A DNA stretch of 11,752 nt from an uncultured Oscillospiraceae bacterium. Its GTDB lineage: Bacteria; Bacillota; Clostridia; Oscillospirales; Acutalibacteraceae. Position numbers and translations under genes: made by a program. The notes under the pieces were generated by a model. That model searched no databases, was not told the DNA's origin, and was given only the letters and a program-made list of their open reading frames with translations. The stretch covers positions 1 to 11,752 of the forward strand of contig UQVI01000045.1 of the NCBI GenBank assembly GCA_900544515.1, written 5' to 3'. Shown piece after piece: positions 1-6,906 of this stretch. How positions within the stretch are numbered: the first letter of the stretch is position 1; each line of letters opens with the position of its first letter.

Positions 1-19
1 ATTATAGAGAGGTAATACA

Positions 20-1219
20 ATGGACGCTTTAAACAAAAAAACGATTGAAGACATTGATGTTAAGGGTAAAAAAGTTCTTGCTCGCTGTGATTTTAATGTT
101 CCGCTTAAAGACGGCGAAATTACAAATGATAAGAGAATTGTAGCTGCTCTTCCGACAATTAAGTATCTTATGGAAAACGGAGCAAAGGTTATTCTTTGTT
201 CACATCTCGGCAGACCTAAGGGAGAATATAAGCCTGAGTTCAGTCTTGCACCTGTTGCTAAAAAGCTCTCAGAGTATCTTGGCGTTGAGGTTAAGCTTGC
301 TGAGGATGAAAATGTTGTAGGCGATAATGCTAAGGCAATGGCAGCTGAGCTTAAAGACGGCGAAGTAATGCTTCTTGAAAATGTACGTTACAGAAAAGAA
401 GAGACAAAGAACGAGGAAAACTTCTCAAAAGAGCTTGCATCTCTTGCTGATATCTTTGTTAATGATGCTTTCGGTACAGCTCACAGAGCTCACTGCTCAA
501 CAACCGGTGTTGCATCCTATCTTCCTGCTGTTTGCGGTTACCTTATCCAGAAAGAAATTAAGTTTATGGGTGGTGCTCTTGCTGATCCTAAGAGACCACT
601 CGTTGCTATTCTCGGCGGTGCTAAGGTTTCAGATAAAATCGGTGTCATTTCAAACCTTATTGAAAAGTGTGACACAATCATCATCGGCGGCGGTATGGCT
701 TATACCTTTATGAAGTATCTCGGCCACAGCATCGGTGATTCTCTTCTCGAGGCTGACTGGATTGAAAAAGCAGGCGAAATGATGAAATCTGCTGAGGAAA
801 AGGGTGTTAAGTTCCTCATTCCTGTTGATAACAAGGTTGGTAAGGAGTACGACGAAAACACAGAGAGCATGGTTGTAAACAGTGATGAAATTCCTGACGG
901 CTGGATGGGTCTTGATATCGGTCCTAAGACAGAGGCTATGTTTGCAGATGCAATCAAGGGCGCAGGCACAGTAATCTGGAATGGTCCTATGGGTGTATCA
1001 GAGTGGGATAACTTTGCATCAGGTACAATCACAGTAGCAAAGGCTGTTGCTGAGTCAGGTGCTATCTCAGTTATCGGCGGCGGTGATTCAGTTGCTGCTG
1101 TTACTAAGCTTGGCTTTGCTGATAAGATGAGCCATATTTCAACAGGCGGCGGTGCTTCACTTGAATTCCTTGAGGGTAAGGATCTTCCGGGCATCTGTGC
1201 ACTTGCTGATAAAGATTAA
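20..1219 (+). CDS. pgk: Phosphoglycerate kinase
   Basis: Cytosolic glycolytic enzyme that transfers phosphate from 1,3-bisphosphoglycerate to ADP, giving ATP and 3-phosphoglycerate. The 399-residue length is normal for bacteria. Visible family motifs are RCDFNVPL (residues 22-29, substrate-binding Arg/Asp/Asn), SHLGRPKG (61-68), LLENVRYRKEE (118-128), NDAFGTAHR (148-156), LGGAKVSDKI (198-207) in the nucleotide-domain region, GGGDS (353-357) and STGGGASLEFLEG (374-386). The ATG follows AGAGAGG at 6-12 with normal spacing. It is the first gene seen in a run with tpiA and gpmI; the promoter, and perhaps gap, would lie left of the window. Codons are strongly biased (isoleucine essentially ATT/ATC, many CTT, GCT, GTT), as expected for high expression. 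Identification is secure. Confidence 0.98.
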   Translation: MDALNKKTIEDIDVKGKKVLARCDFNVPLKDGEITNDKRIVAALPTIKYLMENGAKVILCSHLGRPKGEYKPEFSLAPVAKKLSEYLGVEVKLAEDENVVGDNAKAMAAELKDGEVMLLENVRYRKEETKNEENFSKELASLADIFVNDAFGTAHRAHCSTTGVASYLPAVCGYLIQKEIKFMGGALADPKRPLVAILGGAKVSDKIGVISNLIEKCDTIIIGGGMAYTFMKYLGHSIGDSLLEADWIEKAGEMMKSAEEKGVKFLIPVDNKVGKEYDENTESMVVNSDEIPDGWMGLDIGPKTEAMFADAIKGAGTVIWNGPMGVSEWDNFASGTITVAKAVAESGAISVIGGGDSVAAVTKLGFADKMSHISTGGGASLEFLEGKDLPGICALADKD

Positions 1220-1221
1220 TA

Positions 1222-1707
1222 ATGGGCAGATACTTTAACAGATTTGTAACGAATTTACCATCTGAACAAATAAATGCGGTTATTGATAATTTTTATACGA
1301 TAAACAGCTTCAAGCCCTACGGATATAAGGGTGAGTCCTGGATGAAGCTTGGCAAGGGGATACTGGTGGCACCTCAGATAATGAGAGCTTCTGTTCAGGA
1401 AAATGTTGTTACCATAGAGGCATTTGTAAGATATGCTATATTACCGGGTGTTTACTTGGGCGAGTTTGAGCTTGATGACAGCTTTTTCCTTTGTGTGCCT
1501 AAAAAGGCTTTAATAAGCAAGATAAGAAATCTGGAAATGCAGCTGGGCTTCAACTCATATCAGCAGATGAATACACAGTATAATAATTATCAGAATCAAA
1601 ATAATTTGTTTAATAATAATCAGATTCCGTTTAAAGTGTGTCCGCAGTGCAAAAAGAATTCAAAGATAGACTCTGCATTTTGTATGTATTGCGGTAATAA
1701 ATTTTAA
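1222..1707 (+). CDS. Uncharacterised small zinc-ribbon protein with Q/N-rich linker
   Basis: A 161-residue protein of unknown function. Seen: an N-terminal domain (about 1-108) that looks mostly beta, with no signal peptide or membrane segment; a Q/N-rich low-complexity linker (111-134); and a C-terminal treble-clef-like zinc ribbon with C140, C143, C154 and C157 (CPQC...CMYC). Such ribbons often bind protein or nucleic acid, but the role here is not known. It starts two bases after the pgk stop and ends 19 bases before tpiA, so it is probably cotranscribed with glycolytic genes. No Shine-Dalgarno sequence precedes the ATG, so translation probably depends on reinitiation by ribosomes leaving pgk. 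Nine of 11 isoleucines are ATA, unlike pgk and tpiA, which suggests low expression or later insertion. The reading frame is convincing; the function is not assigned. Confidence 0.85.
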   Translation: MGRYFNRFVTNLPSEQINAVIDNFYTINSFKPYGYKGESWMKLGKGILVAPQIMRASVQENVVTIEAFVRYAILPGVYLGEFELDDSFFLCVPKKALISKIRNLEMQLGFNSYQQMNTQYNNYQNQNNLFNNNQIPFKVCPQCKKNSKIDSAFCMYCGNKF

Positions 1708-1726
1708 TATCATAAGGAGAATAATT

Positions 1727-2494
1727 ATGAATAAGACTCTTAGAAAAGCTGTTATTGCAGGTAACTGGAAGATGAATAACACTCCTGCACAGACAACAGC
1801 ACTTATTAATGAGATGAAACCACTTGTTGCAGACGCAGATTGTGATGTGGTTCTTTGTGTACCTTTTGTTGATGTTCCGGCTGCAGTTGAGGCTGCAAAG
1901 GGCTCAAACATCAAAATTGGTGCTGAGAATGTTCATTTTAAGGACAGCGGTGCTTATACAGGTGAAGTTTCTGCAGATATGCTCCTTGAGCTTGGTGTTG
2001 AATATGTAGTTATCGGTCACAGCGAGAGAAGACAGTATTTTGCTGAAACAGACCAGACTGTAAATCTTCGCACTCTCAAGGCTCTTGAAAAGGGACTTAA
2101 GCCTATCGTTTGCGTTGGTGAAACGCTTGAGCAGAGAGAGCTCGGTTATACAGAGACTCTTCTTAAATATCAGACAAAGATGGCGCTCACAAACGTTTCT
2201 GCTGAACAGCTTGAAAATGTAATTATCGCTTATGAGCCGGTTTGGGCAATCGGCACAGGCGTAACAGCTACTGCTGATCAGGCTGATGAGGGCAACGGAT
2301 ATGTACGTGCAGCGATTGCAGAGGCTTATGGTGCTGATATGGCTGAAAAGGTAACGATTCAGTACGGTGGTTCAATGAATGCTAAGAATGCAGATGAGCT
2401 TGTTTCTAAGGTGAATGTAGACGGCGGACTTATCGGTGGCGCTTCACTTAAGGCTGAGGATTTCTCAATCATCGTTAAGGCTGCAAGCAAATAA
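1727..2494 (+). CDS. tpiA: Triosephosphate isomerase
   Basis: Interconverts dihydroxyacetone phosphate and glyceraldehyde 3-phosphate in glycolysis; a cytosolic TIM barrel that usually acts as a dimer. The 255-residue length is typical. Catalytic residues are all present: Lys15 in GNWKMN (12-17), His98 in IGHSERR (96-102) and Glu170 in AYEPVWAIGTG (168-178, with the flexible phosphate-gripping loop 6). The phosphate-binding YGGSM (213-217) and GLIGGASL (234-241) loops are also intact. The ATG has a strong AAGGAGA ribosome site at 1714-1720, six bases upstream, in contrast to the preceding zinc-ribbon gene. Codon bias matches pgk and gpmI. Cotranscription with its neighbours is inferred from spacing and the lack of a terminator. 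Confidence 0.98.
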   Translation: MNKTLRKAVIAGNWKMNNTPAQTTALINEMKPLVADADCDVVLCVPFVDVPAAVEAAKGSNIKIGAENVHFKDSGAYTGEVSADMLLELGVEYVVIGHSERRQYFAETDQTVNLRTLKALEKGLKPIVCVGETLEQRELGYTETLLKYQTKMALTNVSAEQLENVIIAYEPVWAIGTGVTATADQADEGNGYVRAAIAEAYGADMAEKVTIQYGGSMNAKNADELVSKVNVDGGLIGGASLKAEDFSIIVKAASK

Positions 2495-2504
2495 TTGATA
2501 TGTT

Positions 2505-2528
2505 GTGGGTAGGTTAATTCCTGCCCAC
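2505..2528 (+). other. Intergenic hairpin between tpiA and gpmI
   Basis: A 9-bp stem (GTGGGTAGG at 2505-2513 with CCTGCCCAC at 2520-2528, one G-U pair in RNA) closes a six-base TTAATT loop. No T tract follows, so it is unlikely to be an efficient terminator. It sits inside the glycolytic transcript and could be an RNA-processing or stability element, or a relic of a GC-rich intergenic repeat; the CCTGCC arm resembles that of the palindromic element at 5543-5668. The structure is seen; the role is inferred. Confidence 0.5.
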
Positions 2529-2562
2529 TTAAACTGTAAGAAACTTTGGAGGATTTATAATT

Positions 2563-4098
2563 ATGAAAAAGCCAGTTGTGCTTTGTATTATGGATGGTTT
2601 TGGTAAAAATGCATCCGATTACGGCAATGCGGTTGTTGCCGCCAATAAAGTAAATCTTGATAAAATTATGGCTGAGAATCCATATACCTATATCGGTGCA
2701 TCAGGTATGGATGTTGGTCTTCCTGACGGACAGATGGGTAACTCAGAGGTTGGCCACACCAATATTGGTGCCGGCAGAATCGTTTATCAGGAGCTTACAA
2801 GAATTACCAAGTCAATTGAGGACGGCGATTTCTTTGAAAACGAGTCTATGAAGGCTGCTGTTCAGAATGCAATTGATCATAATACAGCTCTTCACCTTAT
2901 GGGTCTTATGAGTGACGGTGGTGTTCACTCTCACAATTCTCATATCTGGGCTATCGTTGAGCTTGCTAAAAGAATGGGTCTTGAAAAGGTTTATCTTCAC
3001 TGCATTATGGACGGACGTGACGTTCCTCCCACAAGCGGTAAGGATTTTGTTGCAGATGCAATCCATAAGCTTGATGAAATCGGTGTAGGCAAGGTTGCTA
3101 CAATCGTAGGCAGATATTATGCAATGGACAGAGATAATAACTGGGACAGAGTAAAGAAGGCTTACGACGCACTTGTATTTGGCAAGGGTATTCAGACAAC
3201 AGACCCTGTTAAGGCGATTGAAGAATCCTATGAAAAGGTTGATGCTGATGGTAAGAATGTAACAGATGAGTTCATTGAGCCTACAGTATGCCTTGAAAAT
3301 GAGGGCAGAATCAGCGCAAATGACAGTGTTGTATTCTTTAATTTCCGTCCTGACAGAGCAAGAGAAATTACAAGAACCTTTGTTGATGATGATTTCAAGG
3401 GCTTTGAGCGTGACAGAGTTCCTGTAACCTATGTTTGTATGACACAATATGATGCAACAATGCCGAATGTACTTGTTGCTTTCAAGCCGCAGAGCCTTTC
3501 AAATACACTGGGCGAATATCTTGCAAAGAATAATATGACACAGCTTAGAATTGCTGAGACGGAGAAGTATGCACACGTAACCTTCTTCTTCAACGGCGGT
3601 GTTGAGGCGGTTAACGAGGGTGAGGACAGAATCCTTATTCCTTCACCAAAGGTTGCAACTTATGACCTTAAGCCTGAGATGAGCGCTTATGAGGTTTCGG
3701 AAAAGCTTGACGAGGCTGTGCTTTCAGGTAAGTATGATGTTGTGATTGTGAACTTCGCAAACTGCGATATGGTTGGACATACAGGAATTTTTGATGCTGC
3801 AGTTGCTGCAGTTGAGGCTGTTGATAAGTGCGTAGGCTCTCTTTATGAGGCTGTTAAGAAAATGGGCGGCTGCCTGTTTATCACAGCGGATCACGGTAAT
3901 GCTGATCAGATGAAGGAGCCTGACGGTTCTCCGTTCACAGCTCATACAACAAACCCTGTTCCTTTTATTGCTGCGAACTGCGGTGAGGGTACAGAGCTTC
4001 GTGAGGGCGGCAGACTTTGTGATATCGCTCCGACAATGCTGAAAATGCTTGATCTTCCTCAGCCTGAGGAAATGAGCGGTGAGTCTTTAATAAAATAA
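2563..4098 (+). CDS. gpmI: 2,3-bisphosphoglycerate-independent phosphoglycerate mutase
   Basis: Converts 3-phosphoglycerate to 2-phosphoglycerate through a phosphoserine intermediate; a manganese-dependent cytosolic enzyme of the alkaline phosphatase superfamily. The 511 residues match the usual length. The phosphatase domain opens with IMDGFG (metal-ligand Asp11) and carries the nucleophile Ser61 in MGNSEVGH. The inserted transferase domain contains GGVHSH, MDGRDVPP and the Arg-rich FNFRPDRARE. The C-terminal metal site is seen in NFANCDMVGHTG (near 400) and TADHGNAD (near 443). The start is set by GGAGGA at 2548-2553. It is the last gene of the glycolytic run, with a terminator directly after it. 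Cofactor-independent mutase is the usual form in spore formers, where its metal and pH dependence is thought to hold back glycolysis in the forespore. Confidence 0.98.
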   Translation: MKKPVVLCIMDGFGKNASDYGNAVVAANKVNLDKIMAENPYTYIGASGMDVGLPDGQMGNSEVGHTNIGAGRIVYQELTRITKSIEDGDFFENESMKAAVQNAIDHNTALHLMGLMSDGGVHSHNSHIWAIVELAKRMGLEKVYLHCIMDGRDVPPTSGKDFVADAIHKLDEIGVGKVATIVGRYYAMDRDNNWDRVKKAYDALVFGKGIQTTDPVKAIEESYEKVDADGKNVTDEFIEPTVCLENEGRISANDSVVFFNFRPDRAREITRTFVDDDFKGFERDRVPVTYVCMTQYDATMPNVLVAFKPQSLSNTLGEYLAKNNMTQLRIAETEKYAHVTFFFNGGVEAVNEGEDRILIPSPKVATYDLKPEMSAYEVSEKLDEAVLSGKYDVVIVNFANCDMVGHTGIFDAAVAAVEAVDKCVGSLYEAVKKMGGCLFITADHGNADQMKEPDGSPFTAHTTNPVPFIAANCGEGTELREGGRLCDIAPTMLKMLDLPQPEEMSGESLIK

Positions 4099-4104
4099 AC
4101 TTAT

Positions 4105-4132
4105 GGGTCGATTTTATCGGCCCTTGTTTTTT
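4105..4132 (+). terminator. Rho-independent terminator of the glycolytic operon
   Basis: A six-pair stem (GGGTCG at 4105-4110, CGGCCC at 4118-4123, one U-G pair) with a seven-base ATTTTAT loop is followed by TTGTTTTTT (4124-4132). It begins seven bases after the gpmI stop. The short stem suggests partial termination, and the ribosome site of the next gene begins at the very end of the T tract. Confidence 0.75.
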
Positions 4133-4142
4133 AGGAGGTTTC

Positions 4143-4898
4143 ATGGATAATACACAAAAATTCAGCGGAAGAGCAGAGAATTATACTAAAGGCAGACCCG
4201 GTTATCCAAGAGCTTTATTTGATTGTTTGTATACGGATTACGGCTTTTCGGATCATTCATCCATTGCGGATATCGGCTCAGGTACAGGCAAATTTTCAAA
4301 ATATCTTCTTGATAAAGGCAGTACAGTTTATTGTGTTGAACCAAATGAGGATATGCGTAAAGCTGCTGAAAATGAGCTTGGTGATTACAGCAATTTTATC
4401 TCTGTAAATGGTACATCGGATGCGACTACACTTAAGGATAACGCAGTTGATTTTATCACTGCAGCACAGGCTTTTCATTGGTTTGATGCTGAGAAATTCA
4501 AAGATGAATGTAAAAGAATTCTTAAGCCGAAGGGCTTGATCGTGCTCGTCTGGAATACACGCGATATGAGCAGTGAATTCAATGTTAAGAGCTATGAAAT
4601 ATACAGAAAATATTGTCCGTCCTTTAAGGGATATCACGGCGGAATGAAAGATGATGATAAGCTGATTTCAGATTTTTTTAAGAACGATTTCAGGAAAATT
4701 GTTTTTGAAAATCCTCTTGCCTTTACCAAAGAAAAATTTATAAAAAGAAGTCTTTCCGCCTCGTATTCACTGAAACAGGGTGACGATAATTATGAAAGAT
4801 ATATTGCCGAGCTGAAAGACTTGTTTGATGAATACAGTGAAAATGATATTGTTACGATGAAGAATAATACAACTGTATATATAGGAGGCGTTTTATGA
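4143..4898 (+). CDS. Class I SAM-dependent methyltransferase
   Basis: A 251-residue Rossmann-fold methyltransferase of the Methyltransf_11/25 type; the substrate cannot be told from sequence. Seen: an N-terminal FSGRAENYTKGRPGYP signature (7-22) shared by small-molecule methyltransferases of this group, SAM motif I ADIGSGTGKFS (42-52), the acidic ribose-binding Glu66 in VYCVEPNEDM, and AAQAFHWFD (107-115), the motif IV region. After about residue 140 comes a helical C-terminal part with no clear catalytic motif. The start is well supported by AGGAGG at 4133-4138. No clear promoter is visible between gpmI and this gene, so expression may rely on read-through of the terminator just upstream or on a promoter inside gpmI. 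The 3' end overlaps the next HAD gene by 4 bp (ATGA), which indicates translational coupling. Confidence 0.88.
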   Translation: MDNTQKFSGRAENYTKGRPGYPRALFDCLYTDYGFSDHSSIADIGSGTGKFSKYLLDKGSTVYCVEPNEDMRKAAENELGDYSNFISVNGTSDATTLKDNAVDFITAAQAFHWFDAEKFKDECKRILKPKGLIVLVWNTRDMSSEFNVKSYEIYRKYCPSFKGYHGGMKDDDKLISDFFKNDFRKIVFENPLAFTKEKFIKRSLSASYSLKQGDDNYERYIAELKDLFDEYSENDIVTMKNNTTVYIGGVL

Positions 4899-5545
4899 AA
4901 AAGTATGATGTGATATTGTTTGATCTTGATGGTACACTGACAGACTCTTCACCCGGTATTATGAACTCAATCGTGTATGCCCTGAAGAAGTATAATATCA
5001 GTGTTAAAAATACAGACGATTTAAGGATATTTCTCGGTCCTCCGCTCCATGAATCCTTCAGGGATTTTTACAGCTTTGATGATGAAAAGTCTATGGAAGC
5101 TGTGGGGTTTTACAGAGAATATTTCAGCACTAAGGGTTTGCTTGAAAATGAAGTTTATTCCGGAATAAGAGAGATGCTTGAAGATTTGAAAGAGCATGGA
5201 AAAAAATTAATTCTTGCCACCTCAAAGCCGCAGCCGTTTACGGACAGAATTATGGAACATTTTGATTTGGCAAAATATTTCGAGTTCATTGCAGGATCAA
5301 ATATGGACGGTACACGCTCCAAAAAGGCAGAGGTTATTGCATATGCTCTTGAAAGCTGTAATATAACAGATAAATTCAATGTTGTTATGGTTGGCGACAG
5401 AGAACACGACATAATCGGAGCAAAGACAGTCGGCATTGATTCAGTCGGTGTGGAATACGGTTACGGTGATTATGATGAGCTTTCTGACGCCGGTGCAACC
5501 TATATTGTAAAAACAGTTGAGGAATTGAAGGGCTTGCTAATTTAA
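4895..5545 (+). CDS. HAD-IA family phosphatase, phosphoglycolate phosphatase-like
   Basis: A 216-residue haloacid dehalogenase hydrolase with a helical cap between the first two motifs (subfamily I). Motif I is LFDLDGTLTD (8-17), with nucleophile Asp10 and acid/base Asp12; motif II is the Thr109/Ser110 pair in LATSKP; motif III is Lys143/Lys144; motif IV is VGDREHDIIGA (166-176), with Asp168 and Asp172 likely to bind Mg2+. The ending VEYGYGDYDEL...ADAGATY-type tail is common in clostridial proteins annotated as phosphoglycolate phosphatase or 5'-nucleotidase, but the true substrate is unknown. It is coupled to the methyltransferase through a 4-bp overlap and has its own AGGAGG at 4883-4888. 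Its TAA stop is the first three bases of the palindromic element at 5543-5668, so that element may have set the present C terminus. Confidence 0.9.
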   Translation: MKKYDVILFDLDGTLTDSSPGIMNSIVYALKKYNISVKNTDDLRIFLGPPLHESFRDFYSFDDEKSMEAVGFYREYFSTKGLLENEVYSGIREMLEDLKEHGKKLILATSKPQPFTDRIMEHFDLAKYFEFIAGSNMDGTRSKKAEVIAYALESCNITDKFNVVMVGDREHDIIGAKTVGIDSVGVEYGYGDYDELSDAGATYIVKTVEELKGLLI

Positions 5546-5668
5546 ATTATTGTTTAGTGTATCAACAATGTTATTGATATTTCGTAGGGCAGGGGCTTGT
5601 CTCCTGCCGAACATGATTTTTATATTGCGGTGAGCGCAAGCCCTCATCCTACAATAAACAATAATTTA
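5543..5668. repeat. 126-bp palindromic intergenic element (MITE/REP-like)
   Basis: Terminal inverted repeats of 19 bp match at 18 positions: TAAATTATTGTTTAGTGTA at 5543-5561 against the complement of 5650-5668. A second pair of inner arms follows (GTAGGGCAGGGGCTTG at 5584-5599 against the complement of 5637-5652, 12 of 16). The inner part has a further small hairpin, GGCAGG (5588-5593) with CCTGCC (5603-5608). The left arm carries about 25 extra bases between the outer and inner arms. There is no coding capacity, so if mobile it would need a transposase in trans. It fills the whole gap between the HAD gene and the broken HAD gene. An RNA of it would fold into one long hairpin. Other copies in the genome would confirm a repeat family; none as complete is in this window. 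Confidence 0.6.
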
Positions 5669-5681
5669 TAAAGGAGCAAAT

Positions 5682-6016
5682 ATGATCAAATCCATATTTT
5701 TTGATTTAGACAGGACACTGCTTAACGGCGATAAAAGGATATCAAATTCAGCGGTAAAATCATTCAGATATCTTCAAATCAGGCAAGTAAATTTAACGGC
5801 GTTGAGAAAATAAGAAAGCATTTTGGATTTTCTGAGTCGGAGGTTGCTGTGTTCGGCGATGATATGAATGATTTTGAAATGCTTAACGGATATAAAAATT
5901 CTGTTGCGATGGGCAATGCGGATGCGCGTGTAAAAGCAGTTGCAAGATTTGTAACAAAAAGCAATGATGCCGACGGAATTTCTTACGCTTTAAAAGAGCT
6001 GCTTAAGGTTATATAG
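5682..6016 (+). pseudogene. Broken Cof-type HAD phosphatase, central part deleted
   Basis: Two ends of a Cof/HAD-IIB phosphatase remain in different frames. From ATG 5682 (good AAGGAG at 5671-5676) a frame gives the N terminus with motif I FFDLDRTLL and stops at 5811-5813 after 43 codons. From about 5771 another frame carries the C terminus: the Lys-containing ASKFNGVEKIRKHFG (motif III region), VFGDDMNDFEML (motif IV) and VAMGNADARVKAVA, ending at TAG 6014-6016. Intact relatives are about 260-280 residues, so roughly 150 residues, including the cap domain and motif II, are missing and the junction near 5770 is out of frame. A functional product is very unlikely. Its 3' end contains the ribosome site of the next, intact Cof-type gene, which suggests these two were tandem HAD genes. 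Confidence 0.88.
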
Positions 6017-6024
6017 AGGTGAAT

Positions 6025-6834
6025 ATGAAAACATTATATGTATCAGATCTGGATAAAACACTTTTGAGAAACAATCAAAAAACATCAGAATTCACAAACA
6101 GCACAATCAACAGTCTTGTTGAAAAAGGTATGCTGTTTTCTTATGCTACTGCAAGGTCCTATGTTACTGCACATAAGGCAACGCAGGGACTGAATGCACA
6201 GATACCTTTGATTGTTTATAATGGTACCTTTGTTATTGATAACGCGACAGGAGAAATTTTAATTTCAAATTATCTTGATCATGCTGATGAATTGCTGTCT
6301 GATGTTATTGACAGTGGTATTTATCCTATTGTTTATTCATATATCAATGGTTCGGAAAAATTTTCATATTATGCCCCAAAATGCAGCAGCCCTACTATAC
6401 AGTTCATAAAATCAAGAAAAAATGATATAAGAGAAAACTGTGTAAATTCAGAGGAGGAGCTTTATAAAGGGGACATCTTTTATATGACTTGTATTGATGA
6501 TGAGTATAAGCTTAAAGAGTTGTATGAAAAGTATAAGGAAATATATAATTGTCTTTTTTACAAAGAGCCCTATTCAGATGAATGGTGGCTTGAAATAATG
6601 CCTAAAAATTCTTCAAAGGCGAATGCCATTAAACAGCTTAAGGAATATCTCGAATTTGATAAGGTTGTAGCCTTTGGCGACGGTGAAAATGATATTGAAA
6701 TGTTTGAGATTGCAGATGAATGCTTTGCTGTTGAAAATGCTGTTAAAAGTCTTAAGCAAATCGCAACCGGAGTTATAGCAGATAACGATAACGACGCAGT
6801 CGCAAAATGGCTTTTGGAAAATTCCGGTTTTTAA
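6025..6834 (+). CDS. Cof-type HAD-IIB phosphatase
   Basis: A 269-residue cytosolic phosphatase of the Cof/YidA/YbjI group, which act mostly on sugar phosphates or nucleotide-like phosphates; the substrate is not predictable. Motif I is VSDLDKTLL (6-14), with Asp8 and Asp10; motif II is ATAR (41-44); the large alpha/beta cap spans roughly 85-185; motif III is Lys198 in NSSKANAIKQL; motif IV is FGDGENDIEMF (217-227), followed by AVENAVKSLK. The start at ATG 6025 is preferred, with AGAGG at 6015-6019 as ribosome site; an in-frame GTG at 6019 would overlap that site. Motif I has Lys in place of the usual Gly (DLDKT for DLDGT), which is tolerated in this subfamily. It follows a broken paralogue-like gene and may be the surviving copy of a tandem pair. 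Confidence 0.9.
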   Translation: MKTLYVSDLDKTLLRNNQKTSEFTNSTINSLVEKGMLFSYATARSYVTAHKATQGLNAQIPLIVYNGTFVIDNATGEILISNYLDHADELLSDVIDSGIYPIVYSYINGSEKFSYYAPKCSSPTIQFIKSRKNDIRENCVNSEEELYKGDIFYMTCIDDEYKLKELYEKYKEIYNCLFYKEPYSDEWWLEIMPKNSSKANAIKQLKEYLEFDKVVAFGDGENDIEMFEIADECFAVENAVKSLKQIATGVIADNDNDAVAKWLLENSGF

Positions 6835-6861
6835 AAATGATTTTACCGCCTTATATATCGT

Positions 6862-6890
6862 TTGTAATTACTCAGGTATTATGATATTAT
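6862..6890 (+). promoter_or_regulatory. Candidate sigma-A promoter before the esterase pseudogene
   Basis: TTGTAA (6862-6867) and TATTAT (6885-6890) are 17 bp apart, 16 bp upstream of the ATG at 6907, with AAGGTG (6895-6900) between them as the ribosome site. The match is good but the region is AT-rich, so chance matches are likely. Confidence 0.4.
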
Positions 6891-6906
6891 TTATAAGGTG
6901 AATTAT

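Noticed and set aside
700..1194. 164-codon open frame on the - strand inside pgk
   Set aside because: Antisense shadow of pgk without a ribosome site or recognisable domain.
2812..3447. 211-codon open frame on the - strand inside gpmI
   Set aside because: It lies wholly antisense to a clear gpmI gene with intact motifs; the open frame follows from the biased codons of the sense gene, and its product resembles nothing known.
5682..5813. A real 43-residue small protein
   Set aside because: Its sequence is the N terminus of a Cof-type HAD and the matching C terminus follows in another frame, so a deletion remnant is the better explanation.
6019..6027. GTG at 6019 as start of the intact Cof-type gene
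   Set aside because: The AGAGG at 6015-6019 fits ATG 6025 with normal spacing, while the GTG would overlap the ribosome site; the family N terminus begins at MKTLYVSDLD.
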